Shown here: positions 25,942-34,401 of the stretch, one piece after another
Layout: each line of letters starts with the position of its first letter
Position numbering within the stretch: position 1 is the first letter of the stretch
Assembly: GCA_037441725.1 (NCBI GenBank)
Contig: JBBIRT010000008.1
Location: forward strand, 1-42,630
Reading direction: 5' to 3'
Length of the DNA stretch: 42,630 bases
DNA from: JBBIRT01 sp037441725
GTDB taxonomy: Bacteria > Desulfobacterota > BSN033 > UBA1163
Notes under the pieces: generated by a model
The model's database searches: none
Told to the model about the DNA's origin: nothing
The model's input: the letters and a program-made list of their open reading frames with translations, nothing else
Made by a program: the position numbers and the translations under genes

Positions 25942-27382
25942 GGAACTCAGCGACATTGATATTGTACTCATTCGGATCGAGGGTCTTGACAATACTCCTC
26001 TTAAAATCCTTACCCATTTCATCCATCTCCCTAAGATCAACCACCTTCCCTTTCCGGTACTCCCCATCGCTATAGTAAACAAGGCAGACTTTGGGTCGAT
26101 CAAGAAATTCTGTATCCTCTTGGATTTGAGTCACAATCCCTATTTCGTTGGTATTCAATAAAACCAGGGTTCCCAGGGGAAATATCCCAATCATATTGAT
26201 AAAGACTTTGACCAAAGCAGGATCAAAGTCCTTCCCACTCCGTTCGAGCATGATTCCTAAGATCTTTTCAGAGACATAGGGAAATCGATTATAAACCCTT
26301 GGCCTCACCAGGGCATCATAAAAATCGGCAATGGTAATAATCCTTCAAATGAGGCTGATCCTCTTCTTCCGCGTGAGTTTTGGATATCCGCTCAAATCAT
26401 ATTTTAGATGGTGTTCAAAGGCAGCATCTATCATCCGAGTAGAGAGCCCTCCCCACTCCTTCATCCTCAGAATCATTTCAGCTCCTACCACGGGATGAGC
26501 TCTCATCACCGCCCATTCTTCAGGCGTAAGCTTTTCGCTCTTATTAATAATCTCCTTTGGAATTTGCGTCTTTCCAATATCGTGGAATAAACCGGCCAGA
26601 CCTAAATGGGAGAGATCCTTTTTCGGTATCCCAATCCTTTGCCCCAGAGCAATGGCATAGATAGCCACATTCACGGAATGATTAAAGGTATATTCATCGT
26701 AGTTCTTAATATTTGCCAAACCTAACAAGGTGGACTCGTCTTGAAGGATCAAATTCACCGCATTCTGCATAAGACGTTTGGCCTTTCGGATATTGAGCGC
26801 CTTTTGTTGACGGATACTCTCTACCATTTCTTTAACCAAACCGATGGACTTAAAATAGACCTCCTTTGAAAATCTCTTTTGATCTTCAGAATCGATATAG
26901 ATCTCCTCATCCTTATAAAATTCCAACTTCCCCACATCGAAGGAATGAATCCCTCGATTCTCCAATTGACGTTTCATATAGAGGTAATTGCTCTCGTTAT
27001 TTTCCTCGAGTCCAGAAAGGAGATAGATGATCGTTTTGAGTTGCTCAACATCCAACCCTGGTGAAAATTCAATGTCCCCGATCCACCGTTTTCTCATCTC
27101 CTGCCAAAACCCTTTAAAAAGAACATATTGGTCGGGTCTAACCGTAATCCGAATATTATTAAAGAAGATATTATCCCTGACGATCTTCAGAAAAAGGCTC
27201 CCCTCCGATTGAAGGATTCCTTGAACGACCTGTAGACACTCCTGGGCGAGCCGATCAATGATAATATTTTTTCGGTCATAGAGAGAAGCTGCCTTTAGAA
27301 GGCGATAGAATTTTGCGATCAATTCTATCCCAAGCTTGGTAGGAAGATGTTCATGATCAGTAGGGGGTTTAAGCTCTACCAT
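25934..27382 (-). pseudogene. HD-GYP domain protein interrupted by an in-frame TGA
   Basis: A 482-codon frame with one internal stop codon (26345-26347). The HD-GYP domain, which usually hydrolyses cyclic di-GMP, starts near residue 235: HSVNVAIYAIALG, GLFHDIGKTQIP (His-Asp pair at about 267-268), RAHPVVGAEM, FEHHLKYDLSGYP. After the TGA the same frame continues at once with the next family motif, IITIADFYDALVRPRVY, and then about 100 residues including FDPALVKVF. So the domain is cut in its middle. Residues 1-230 form an N-terminal region of unknown type. A base error turning a Ser (TCA) or similar codon into TGA is the simplest cause. Other genes here use TGA as stop. Confidence 0.85.
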
Positions 27383-27397
27383 TAAATCCCTTTCCCT

Positions 27398-29167
27398 TTA
27401 TTTAGTCAGTAGGCCTTTCAATGCCTTCATACAAGCCTCTCGGATGGATTCTTCTTTTGAATTTTTCCCTTCCTCTAAGATTGCTTTTGCCTCTGAGGTT
27501 CCAATCTGGGCGAGGGCATTGGCTACCTCCATCCGAATCTCTTCGGTCCTCCCTCGACTAAACCAACTCTTTCGCTCTAAGAATTGTTGGAGAATTGGAA
27601 TCGCTTCATTTGAACCTGCCATTCCAATCGCATTGAAAAAAGCTTTTACCTCAACCCGTTCTTTCTTATGAAAATCTTTCGATTGAATGACCTCCAGGAG
27701 GGGAATCAGCGCTGCCTTATTCCCCATCTTCCCCAAATTAATTGCAGCCATGCAACGAATCCGAAGATCATTGTCCCTAAGGGCCTTTACCAATATCCCA
27801 ATGGCCTTTGAACCTCCAATCAATCCCGCCGACTGGACCACCTCCCTTTTCACTCGGACCTCTTCATGATTGAATGCCTTCTGCAAATAAGGAAGGGCCT
27901 GTTCTTTTCCAATTCGACCTAAGATATAGACGATGTTTCGAACCAAATACCACCTTCGGTCATCGATAAAAGGTGTAAAGAGTTCAATGGCGCCCTTTCC
28001 TATTTCAGAGAGGGCATCACAAAATACCCTCCTGGCCTTTGAGTTCTTGAGTTCTCCTAAGAGGGTAATCAAGGGTTTAATTGAGTTCTTTTGAAGGAGT
28101 AAAAGATAGGCATTGACATCCTCTAAACGAACCTCTTCTCTCTCCAAGATCTTTCCGATCCGTTCTATCCGAACCTCATCCCCTGCCTCCAGGATAATCC
28201 TTCGAATACAATCCAACTGCCAATCCATCAGATCATAAGTTTTAAGGATGATATTCACCCTCTTCAACAAATCAGTTGCTTTACTAAATTCACCAATCGT
28301 TAAATAGGCATCCAATATTTTGATGATGGTATTGACGGCATCCTGAAAAATCTCCTGTTCCTTTTCCACAGCCAAAATTTCAAATAGGATATCCAAAGCA
28401 CCGAACACAGAGGTCGGATCAATCTCCGCCTCTACATCCCTTCTTAGCCCTTCCACCTCATCCGGGGTGAGAGCATAAAGGCTTCGATCTGTCACCACTG
28501 GAGGAAGTCCTTGTTTCTCACCAGATAGAATCTGCTCCAGATTGACCTCTTCCTCTGAATCCTCTTTAAAAAGATCAACTTCAACCTCATGTCCGATGGG
28601 TTTGAAAACCAAATTTTTTCTAAATTGATCGATATTGTCTGGAATGGCAATCGGGATCTCCTCTAAAAACTCATCGGTAGCCAGATAATTGATATGGATA
28701 AAATCTTTCTCCCAGATCATAGTGACCACATCGTCTTCTAATTGATTGATAGAATCGGTCTGTTTAAGGATATCCAGGATCCCCTGAACCTCCCACTCCT
28801 CTAATCCCTCAACAAATCGAATTTCTCTCAAACCATCTTTATAAAGAAAAAAGGCCAGGCTCGTTTTGATATCCCGATTTTCATATAAAACCTTTCCCTT
28901 ATAAGAAAGGTCATATTCTCCTACCTGAAGGATGAACGAATGATATTTATTTAAGAAAAATTGGAATTTCTTTAAAAGTTGTTCCCGAAATCCCACGAGG
29001 GATGGATTATCGGATGGATAAAATCGGAAGGCCTTAATTGCCTTAACCAGGGCACTGGTCAAGTCTCTTGCCAGGAGGATCTCTTCGTCTTTCTCAACCC
29101 CCTCGGCCGATGGGGGTTCTGAACCGAGGTCAATAGGTTTCTTATCTACTTGAAATTCTTCTGCCAT
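27398..29167 (-). CDS. HEAT-repeat protein
   Basis: About 589 residues, cytoplasmic. The N-terminal half (to about residue 260) is a mixed region with SALVKAIKAFRFYPSDNPSL and a beta-rich part (ILQVGEYDLSYKGKVLYEN). The C-terminal half is a solenoid of HEAT repeats of about 31-37 residues, such as NIVYILGRIGKEQALPYL, RCMAAINLGKMGNKAALIPL and EVANALAQIGTSEAKAIL. It should act as a protein-binding scaffold. The frame opens at 29194, but the ATG at 29167 has AAGGGAT in front and a typical start MAEEF. It is 15 bases upstream of the HD-GYP gene, so the two are an operon, perhaps a scaffold and a c-di-GMP enzyme. Confidence 0.8.
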   Translation of the reverse strand: MAEEFQVDKKPIDLGSEPPSAEGVEKDEEILLARDLTSALVKAIKAFRFYPSDNPSLVGFREQLLKKFQFFLNKYHSFILQVGEYDLSYKGKVLYENRDIKTSLAFFLYKDGLREIRFVEGLEEWEVQGILDILKQTDSINQLEDDVVTMIWEKDFIHINYLATDEFLEEIPIAIPDNIDQFRKNLVFKPIGHEVEVDLFKEDSEEEVNLEQILSGEKQGLPPVVTDRSLYALTPDEVEGLRRDVEAEIDPTSVFGALDILFEILAVEKEQEIFQDAVNTIIKILDAYLTIGEFSKATDLLKRVNIILKTYDLMDWQLDCIRRIILEAGDEVRIERIGKILEREEVRLEDVNAYLLLLQKNSIKPLITLLGELKNSKARRVFCDALSEIGKGAIELFTPFIDDRRWYLVRNIVYILGRIGKEQALPYLQKAFNHEEVRVKREVVQSAGLIGGSKAIGILVKALRDNDLRIRCMAAINLGKMGNKAALIPLLEVIQSKDFHKKERVEVKAFFNAIGMAGSNEAIPILQQFLERKSWFSRGRTEEIRMEVANALAQIGTSEAKAILEEGKNSKEESIREACMKALKGLLTK

Positions 29168-29679
29168 CTTATCCCTTTTTGTCCATTTTACCAAAAATTA
29201 TCGTAAGCAAAAATTATTCCAAAATAACATTCTTCAATGGAGCCCCCAGGCAAAGCCCATGATCTTTTGCGTAAGCAGATAAATTTAATCATATTCTTCC
29301 TGCTCTTTTTAATACCTATATCATTAGGAATTTTTAATCATTTGTCAACCATTATTTTGGAAAACTCTGAAAAACTATTTAAAAGATTTTTTAGACTGGG
29401 GAGGTGGGGTTAAAAAGCCTTCGAGCGGATACCTTTAATCGTTTGGCACTATTAATAAATACCCTGAAAGTACCTTTTTCCCCTTAAGCTATGCTTAGCA
29501 AATTCATTATCTAAAGCCCGCATTCGAAGGGTTTGGAACCCTACCTCCCCAGTCTTTCAAGGACTTTTTCAGAGGTCTCTTTTAAACTCAATATCCCTAC
29601 TTTTCGACAAGGATTGATTCTCTCTTCATATCTTTTCTTCCCTTGATCCAACCCTTCATAAATGATATTTAATAAGAAA
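29168..29679. other. Intergenic region between divergent HEAT-repeat gene and rsmI
   Basis: About 510 AT-rich bases with no coding sequence that I can support. It should hold promoters for both flanking genes, but no pair of boxes is convincing. Its main feature is the element with inverted-repeat ends at 29393-29555, annotated separately. Confidence 0.5.
29393..29555. repeat. 163-bp element with terminal inverted repeats (MITE-like)
   Basis: The left end AGACTGGGGAGGTGGGGTT (29393-29411) is repeated in inverse orientation at the right end (29537-29555) with one mismatch. The match goes on inward with gaps: CCTTCGA and GCGG occur on the left side, and their inverse copies at the right, giving about 35-40 bp of imperfect repeat. 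The inner ~85 bases are AT-rich and do not code. No target duplication is clear. It could be a miniature transposable element or a long RNA hairpin; only one copy is seen here. Confidence 0.6.
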
Positions 29680-30453
29680 ATGGCGAAACATCCCCTGCAT
29701 CCTTCAAATAAAGGCAGACTCTATATCGTTTCCACTCCCATTGGGAACCTTGAGGATATCACCCTCAGGGCCATACGAATCTTAAAGGATGTAGATTTAA
29801 TCGCTGCTGAGGACACCCGACATACTGGCATTCTTCTCCGCCATTTTGGAATCTCTACCCCTCTTACCAGTTATTTTGAAGGAAACGAATTGAAAAAGAG
29901 AGAATTCATTCTTTCAAGATTGAATGAGGGAAAGGATGTGGCCCTTGTCTCTGATGCCGGTACCCCAGGTATCTCTGATCCTGGTTTTCGGCTCATTCAA
30001 TTGGCCATTCAAAACCAAATCCCCTTGATCCCTATTCCTGGTCCTTCGGCCGTGATCACCGCCCTGAGTGTTGCAGGCCTTCCAACCGATGCCTTCTTGT
30101 TTAAGGGGTTTCTTCCTCATAAATCGAAAAGAAGAAGAGACCTCCTGAAAGAACTGGAAGAAGTTCGGGAAACGCTCGTCTTTTATGAATCTCCCCATCG
30201 GGTCTCCGAGACATTAAGAGATATTCTCGAAATTCTCGGGGATCGAGAAATGGTTCTCACCAGAGAATTGACAAAGGTTTATGAAGAAATTCTCAGGGGC
30301 AAGGTGAGCGAAATTCGAGATCAGATTAAGGATCGTAAGTTAAGGGGTGAAATAACGTTAGTTATCTCCGGGAAAACCCGTAAACCCCTTCCTACCTTTT
30401 CCCCTCAACCTCACCCGTCGAGGAGGGAAGACCCCCCTCATAATCAATCGTGA
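29680..30453 (+). CDS. rsmI: 16S rRNA 2'-O-ribose methyltransferase RsmI
   Basis: About 257 residues; methylates the ribose of C1402 in 16S rRNA with S-adenosylmethionine. The tetrapyrrole-methylase fold shows YIVSTPIGNLEDITLRA, AAEDTRHT, LVSDAGTPGISDPG and IPIPGPSAVITALSVAGLPT in the family order, then FYESPHR. The frame is also open from an ATG at 29662; neither start has a good ribosome binding site. The last ~25 residues are Pro-rich and run 62 bases into the 3' end of the opposing permease gene. Confidence 0.95.
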   Translation: MAKHPLHPSNKGRLYIVSTPIGNLEDITLRAIRILKDVDLIAAEDTRHTGILLRHFGISTPLTSYFEGNELKKREFILSRLNEGKDVALVSDAGTPGISDPGFRLIQLAIQNQIPLIPIPGPSAVITALSVAGLPTDAFLFKGFLPHKSKRRRDLLKELEEVRETLVFYESPHRVSETLRDILEILGDREMVLTRELTKVYEEILRGKVSEIRDQIKDRKLRGEITLVISGKTRKPLPTFSPQPHPSRREDPPHNQS

Positions 30454-32263
30454 AATTAAATTGTGGAAAACGTTTTGGAAGACGCATGAGGTTAAAAACC
30501 ATCACCCCAATGGAAAGTCGATCCAACCATGAAGAAAGGGGCCAACCAAAATGGACCGTCACTCTCTGCTGGGGCATCTCATATTCGATCAATTTTAAGA
30601 TTGAGATGATTTGGTTATATAACCCTTGCTTTCCCAAGGGGAAACAAAATTCATTCTTAGCAGATTTGACCGGAATCTCTTTGCGCGGAGAAAGAAAGGT
30701 CACATAAACCTCATTCTCTTTTGTCCCACCTTGGCAGGCCAGGACCTCCCTCGGTCTTCGGAAAAAGATGTGAATATCGGGACTATTGGATTGGGCCAGA
30801 TAGAGGATCATGGACATCTCGCTATCCATCTTTTCAATCTCTCTCATTTCTGGTGATCTCTTCTGGGCCACTAACAATCCGGCCAGTAACACCAAAGCAG
30901 TCACTGTAGCCCACATCATCGTTCCATGAGGTTTCATGGAAGCAAGAAAAAAGAAGCAACTAATAAAGATGATCCAAATGAGCAGGGTGATAAAACGGCT
31001 GGTGTAGAACTGTCCAACTTCCTTGGTTCCCATTAAATATCGATAAACAAGGAGGGAAAACATATTGATACAAAAACTGGCGATCAAGCCAATCGCATAC
31101 ATATCAGCAAGGATCATCTGGCTTCCTTGGGTGATAAAAATGATGATGGAAAAGAAGGTAGCATTGAGGAGATGGATGCGATAAAGAGATTGTCTCCGAT
31201 TGGTTGCAATGAGCCATTGAAACCGGTAACGCTCAGCCACTCGCTCCATAAGTTCGCTGGAAGCCACAAAGGCAGTATTAATGGCCATGATCAGAGTGAG
31301 GCTTGCCAGAACAGCCACAGCAATTCCGAAGGGAACCCCGTTGATCAAGGTGGCATAATGGGTAATAAGGTCGCCTTCATGGCGAGAAAAATCGATAGGA
31401 GCAGACAAAGCCAAAGCAGCAACGATCGGGGTCACCAATCCTACTGTCAGTGCCAAAAAGAGATAAGCCTTACCAATCTCCCTCCAGCTTCGGACCAGCC
31501 CTGCTGTCTGGAGAACAGATTCCACCCCTGAGTAAGCCAAAATGCAACTGGCCACAGAGGCGATAAAAACTCCATAATTTCTGAAGAAAGAACCTGTCTG
31601 TAACCTCGAGGTGGCATGGTGAACCCCTGCTTCCAATCGGATCAATGACTCAGAATCGAAGGATAATATCCCAGAGGCAATGAGGTTGAAAAAAATGAAA
31701 GCAGCGAATATGAAAATCGAAAAGGTAAATCGGGCATTTTCTCGAATGCCAAGGATATTTAATCCAGCAATTGCCCAGATAATGATCAGGACGATCGACA
31801 TCTTAGAAGGATGAGACATTATAAAAAAGGAGGTTGCATTCTCCACAGCACTTACGGCAGAAATGCACGCTGTCAATACATAGTCAACCATAATAGAGGC
31901 CACCGCGATAAAGGAGACGGTAGGCCCTAATACAAAATACGAGAAGGAATAAACCCCTCCCCCAAAAATCCCATGCTTTTCAAGAATTTCAGCGATCTCA
32001 ACCAGGCGGGTGGTCATATAATGGATAAAAAAGGCGGTAAAGGCAATGAAGATGATGGCGCTTGGACCGATGAAACGATAGGCTTCTGCAGGGGCATAGA
32101 AGACCGAGGTCAGTTCATCCATCAAGGTGATGATGGCCACTGCAAGCCATGTGAGCCAAACCTTTCCACCTTGAAAATAGGTGAGTAGCCCCTTTTTCCT
32201 GAATAGGGAGAGAAAAATACCTATCAGGGCTAAATTGACAATTAATAGAATCGTAATCTTCAT
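30392..32263 (-). CDS. APC superfamily permease with C-terminal cytoplasmic domain
   Basis: About 623 residues. Twelve or so membrane helices fill residues 1-475, with the APC-type unwound-helix motif GGGVYSFSYFVLGP and the helix SIMVDYVLTACISAVSAVENA, which resembles the same part of the KimA-like transporter at 38451. A soluble C-terminal domain of about 150 residues follows, as in KimA-like K+ transporters, but its sequence differs. The substrate is therefore either an amino acid or potassium; the former is the family default. The start at 32263 (MKITILLIVN) is chosen over 32287 from the family N terminus. It is divergent from otsB. Confidence 0.8.
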   Translation of the reverse strand: MKITILLIVNLALIGIFLSLFRKKGLLTYFQGGKVWLTWLAVAIITLMDELTSVFYAPAEAYRFIGPSAIIFIAFTAFFIHYMTTRLVEIAEILEKHGIFGGGVYSFSYFVLGPTVSFIAVASIMVDYVLTACISAVSAVENATSFFIMSHPSKMSIVLIIIWAIAGLNILGIRENARFTFSIFIFAAFIFFNLIASGILSFDSESLIRLEAGVHHATSRLQTGSFFRNYGVFIASVASCILAYSGVESVLQTAGLVRSWREIGKAYLFLALTVGLVTPIVAALALSAPIDFSRHEGDLITHYATLINGVPFGIAVAVLASLTLIMAINTAFVASSELMERVAERYRFQWLIATNRRQSLYRIHLLNATFFSIIIFITQGSQMILADMYAIGLIASFCINMFSLLVYRYLMGTKEVGQFYTSRFITLLIWIIFISCFFFLASMKPHGTMMWATVTALVLLAGLLVAQKRSPEMREIEKMDSEMSMILYLAQSNSPDIHIFFRRPREVLACQGGTKENEVYVTFLSPRKEIPVKSAKNEFCFPLGKQGLYNQIISILKLIEYEMPQQRVTVHFGWPLSSWLDRLSIGVMVFNLMRLPKRFPQFNFTIDYEGGLPSSTGEVEGKR

Positions 32264-32358
32264 CTGGACAGAAATATATATCAGCATGAATTGATTAAAT
32301 CAAGACCCTTGAATTAATTCCATCGACAAATCCATCCATTTCATGATAAGGTAATCAT

Positions 32359-33189
32359 ATGAGGAATGATCCGAGGATAAAGATGAAACATCTCTTTGAA
32401 CATTGGGAGGATATTCAAACTCAAATCCAAAAGGCGAATCCCCTCTTTCTTCTTTTCGATTATGATGGAACTCTCACTCCTATTGTCTCTCAGCCCGATG
32501 ATGCTCATTGTCCGCTTGAGGTGAAGGAAATTCTTAAAAGATTACGAGATCTTCCAAATGTTTATCTCGCTATTGTGAGTGGTCGCTCCCTCCAAGATCT
32601 GAAGAAAAGATTAGGAATTCCAGGAATCATTTATGTGGGGAATCATGGATTAGAGATAGAGAACCCCCATGGTAGGAGTAAAAAAATTTTATCGATCATC
32701 AAAATGAACGAACTTAAAAGAATCACCCATAACCTGCAGAATTCCTTGAAAGACATTCCTAATATCTTTTTTGAAAATAAAGGCCCCATTCTCTCTATCC
32801 ATTATCGCAATGTTCCACAGAAATTTTTCACTAAAATCATCCCGATCCTCGAAAAGGAACTCCAACCATGGGGCGACCGATGGAAGATCACCTTCGGGAA
32901 AATGGTTTTTGAAATCTGGCCCAACATCGATTTCCATAAAGGAAAAGCCATTCGTGAAATATTGAAACCTTTTCCTCTCCATGGACTTTTACCCATCTAT
33001 CTTGGAGATGACCGAACCGATGAAGATGCATTTCGGGAACTTAAAGGCTTTGGGATCTCAGTGTTGGTTGGACCTGAGGCCCCCCTATCAGAGGCTGACT
33101 TTTTTCTCCAAGACCCTAACGAGGTTAAAGAGTTTCTCCTCCGATGCCATCAAATCAGAACCAATAGGAATGCATTGAATCCATCATAG
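32359..33189 (+). CDS. otsB: Trehalose-6-phosphate phosphatase
   Basis: A 276-residue HAD-superfamily phosphatase that completes trehalose synthesis. HAD motif I is LFDYDGTLTPIV (about 29-40, nucleophile Asp), motif II IVSGRSLQDL, then YVGNHGLEI, the Lys of HKGKAIREIL, and motif IV LGDDRTDEDAF. The order and length fit OtsB. A second ATG at 32383 with GAGGAT before it would give a more usual N terminus. It converges with treT (6-base overlap of 3' ends) and lies near the sensor-fused OtsA, its substrate source. Confidence 0.94.
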   Translation: MRNDPRIKMKHLFEHWEDIQTQIQKANPLFLLFDYDGTLTPIVSQPDDAHCPLEVKEILKRLRDLPNVYLAIVSGRSLQDLKKRLGIPGIIYVGNHGLEIENPHGRSKKILSIIKMNELKRITHNLQNSLKDIPNIFFENKGPILSIHYRNVPQKFFTKIIPILEKELQPWGDRWKITFGKMVFEIWPNIDFHKGKAIREILKPFPLHGLLPIYLGDDRTDEDAFRELKGFGISVLVGPEAPLSEADFFLQDPNEVKEFLLRCHQIRTNRNALNPS

Positions 33190-34401
33190 GTAAATGATAT
33201 CCTCAGGATGTTCAAGGGAGAGGAACAATAAAAGATAATCCCTGAGGTGTCGGGTGATCAGGAAGTTGTATCGGACATGCTCCCTTCCATTCTGTCCAAG
33301 CCATTTGGCATATTCAGGATTGGTAAGGAGTTGCCTGATAGCATAAGCCGTTCCCTCAATCCCATAAGATAATAGACCTGTGAACCTATTCTTTATCTGA
33401 AGGGTGATCCCTCCAACTGCTGAAGCAACGACTGGTTTTGCCTTCCACAAGGCTTCGGTGACGGTGAGTCCAAAACCTTCTCGGTGAGACTTCTGGACAA
33501 TCACCGTAGAGGCCCTTTGTAAGGCATTGATTTCAATATCACTTTCTGGAGGGATCAGCAAGATATGAATGTCAGGGTGTCCCCCGGCTTTTTCCTTTAC
33601 CTCAGCCAATACCTTGTCTGACTCAGGATCATCACTGGCTGTCCCCCCTGCAAAGACGAGTCTACAGTCAATCCCCTTTCTTACCATCTCAAAGGCTTGA
33701 ATCACTCCTAAAGGATCCTTCAGATAATCAAAACGAGAAATCTGGGTAATGATCGGTTTATCTTTAGGAATTCCATACTTCTCAAGAACAGAATCAATCA
33801 CCTGTTGGGGGAGCTCTTTGTTCTTGTCGCTCAGGGGATCAATGGATGGAGAGATGAGATATTGACGAATGGGCAGGGGGTGAGAGAAAGATGGAGCAGA
33901 GAAGACTGCAGCATCATATTGGACAATGAAGGGTTCGAGGAAGTTCCAGATCCTTTGGTTGGGTTGGGAGACATCAATATGGCAACGCCATATCCACTTT
34001 CCCCCTAACCCCTCTCTTCTTTGAACCAATGCAACCGGTTGAGGATCATGGACAAAGACAATATCGCCACAGACCTCCATCTCACTGATATTTTGCTGTG
34101 AGATCTCAAGAAAGAGGGCAAAATCATCTTCAGAGATCTCTTCCTGGCGTCCATGTAATGCATTATGAAATTTCTTGGTAACTTGAAAAAAATCTCGATT
34201 GCCCTTAATCACATTCCAGCGGGCATCAACCCCAAGTTGTTCCAAGAGGGGTAACATCCGACTTAATATCTCAGCAACCCCACCCCCCGTATAGGTTGAA
34301 TTGATATTTTGAATGACCTTGCCAGAGAGTCGGGAGGCAAGTAGCCTCAGCTCTTCAATGGTGCTACGACCGACAATCGGCTCATAATCGTGAATTCTTA
34401 T
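33184..34401 (-). CDS. treT: Trehalose synthase TreT-type glycosyltransferase
   Basis: About 405 residues, a GT4 enzyme that joins NDP-glucose and glucose to trehalose (TreT/trehalose phosphorylase family). An ATG-started frame begins only at 34257, but coding similarity goes on upstream: DYEPIVGRSTIEELRLLASR and NINSTYTGGGVAEILSR, the conserved N terminus of the family. No ATG, GTG or TTG precedes it; the best site is ATA at 34399-34401, which overlaps the stop of the mscS gene like a common ATGA junction. Other motifs: HDPQPVAL, ISRFDYLKDPLGVI, and SHREGFGLTVTEALWKAKPVVAS with the E-x7-E pair. Start remains uncertain. Confidence 0.88.
   Translation of the reverse strand: MRIHDYEPIVGRSTIEELRLLASRLSGKVIQNINSTYTGGGVAEILSRMLPLLEQLGVDARWNVIKGNRDFFQVTKKFHNALHGRQEEISEDDFALFLEISQQNISEMEVCGDIVFVHDPQPVALVQRREGLGGKWIWRCHIDVSQPNQRIWNFLEPFIVQYDAAVFSAPSFSHPLPIRQYLISPSIDPLSDKNKELPQQVIDSVLEKYGIPKDKPIITQISRFDYLKDPLGVIQAFEMVRKGIDCRLVFAGGTASDDPESDKVLAEVKEKAGGHPDIHILLIPPESDIEINALQRASTVIVQKSHREGFGLTVTEALWKAKPVVASAVGGITLQIKNRFTGLLSYGIEGTAYAIRQLLTNPEYAKWLGQNGREHVRYNFLITRHLRDYLLLFLSLEHPEDIIYL

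Noticed and set aside
25910..26161. Continuation of the mazG fragment in another frame (EELSDIDIVL)
   Set aside because: It resembles MazG only briefly and is exactly antisense to the well-supported end of the HD-GYP gene, so chance is the better explanation.
26345..26347. Selenocysteine at the internal TGA of the HD-GYP gene
   Set aside because: No hairpin of SECIS form follows the TGA, and HD-GYP proteins are not known as selenoproteins.
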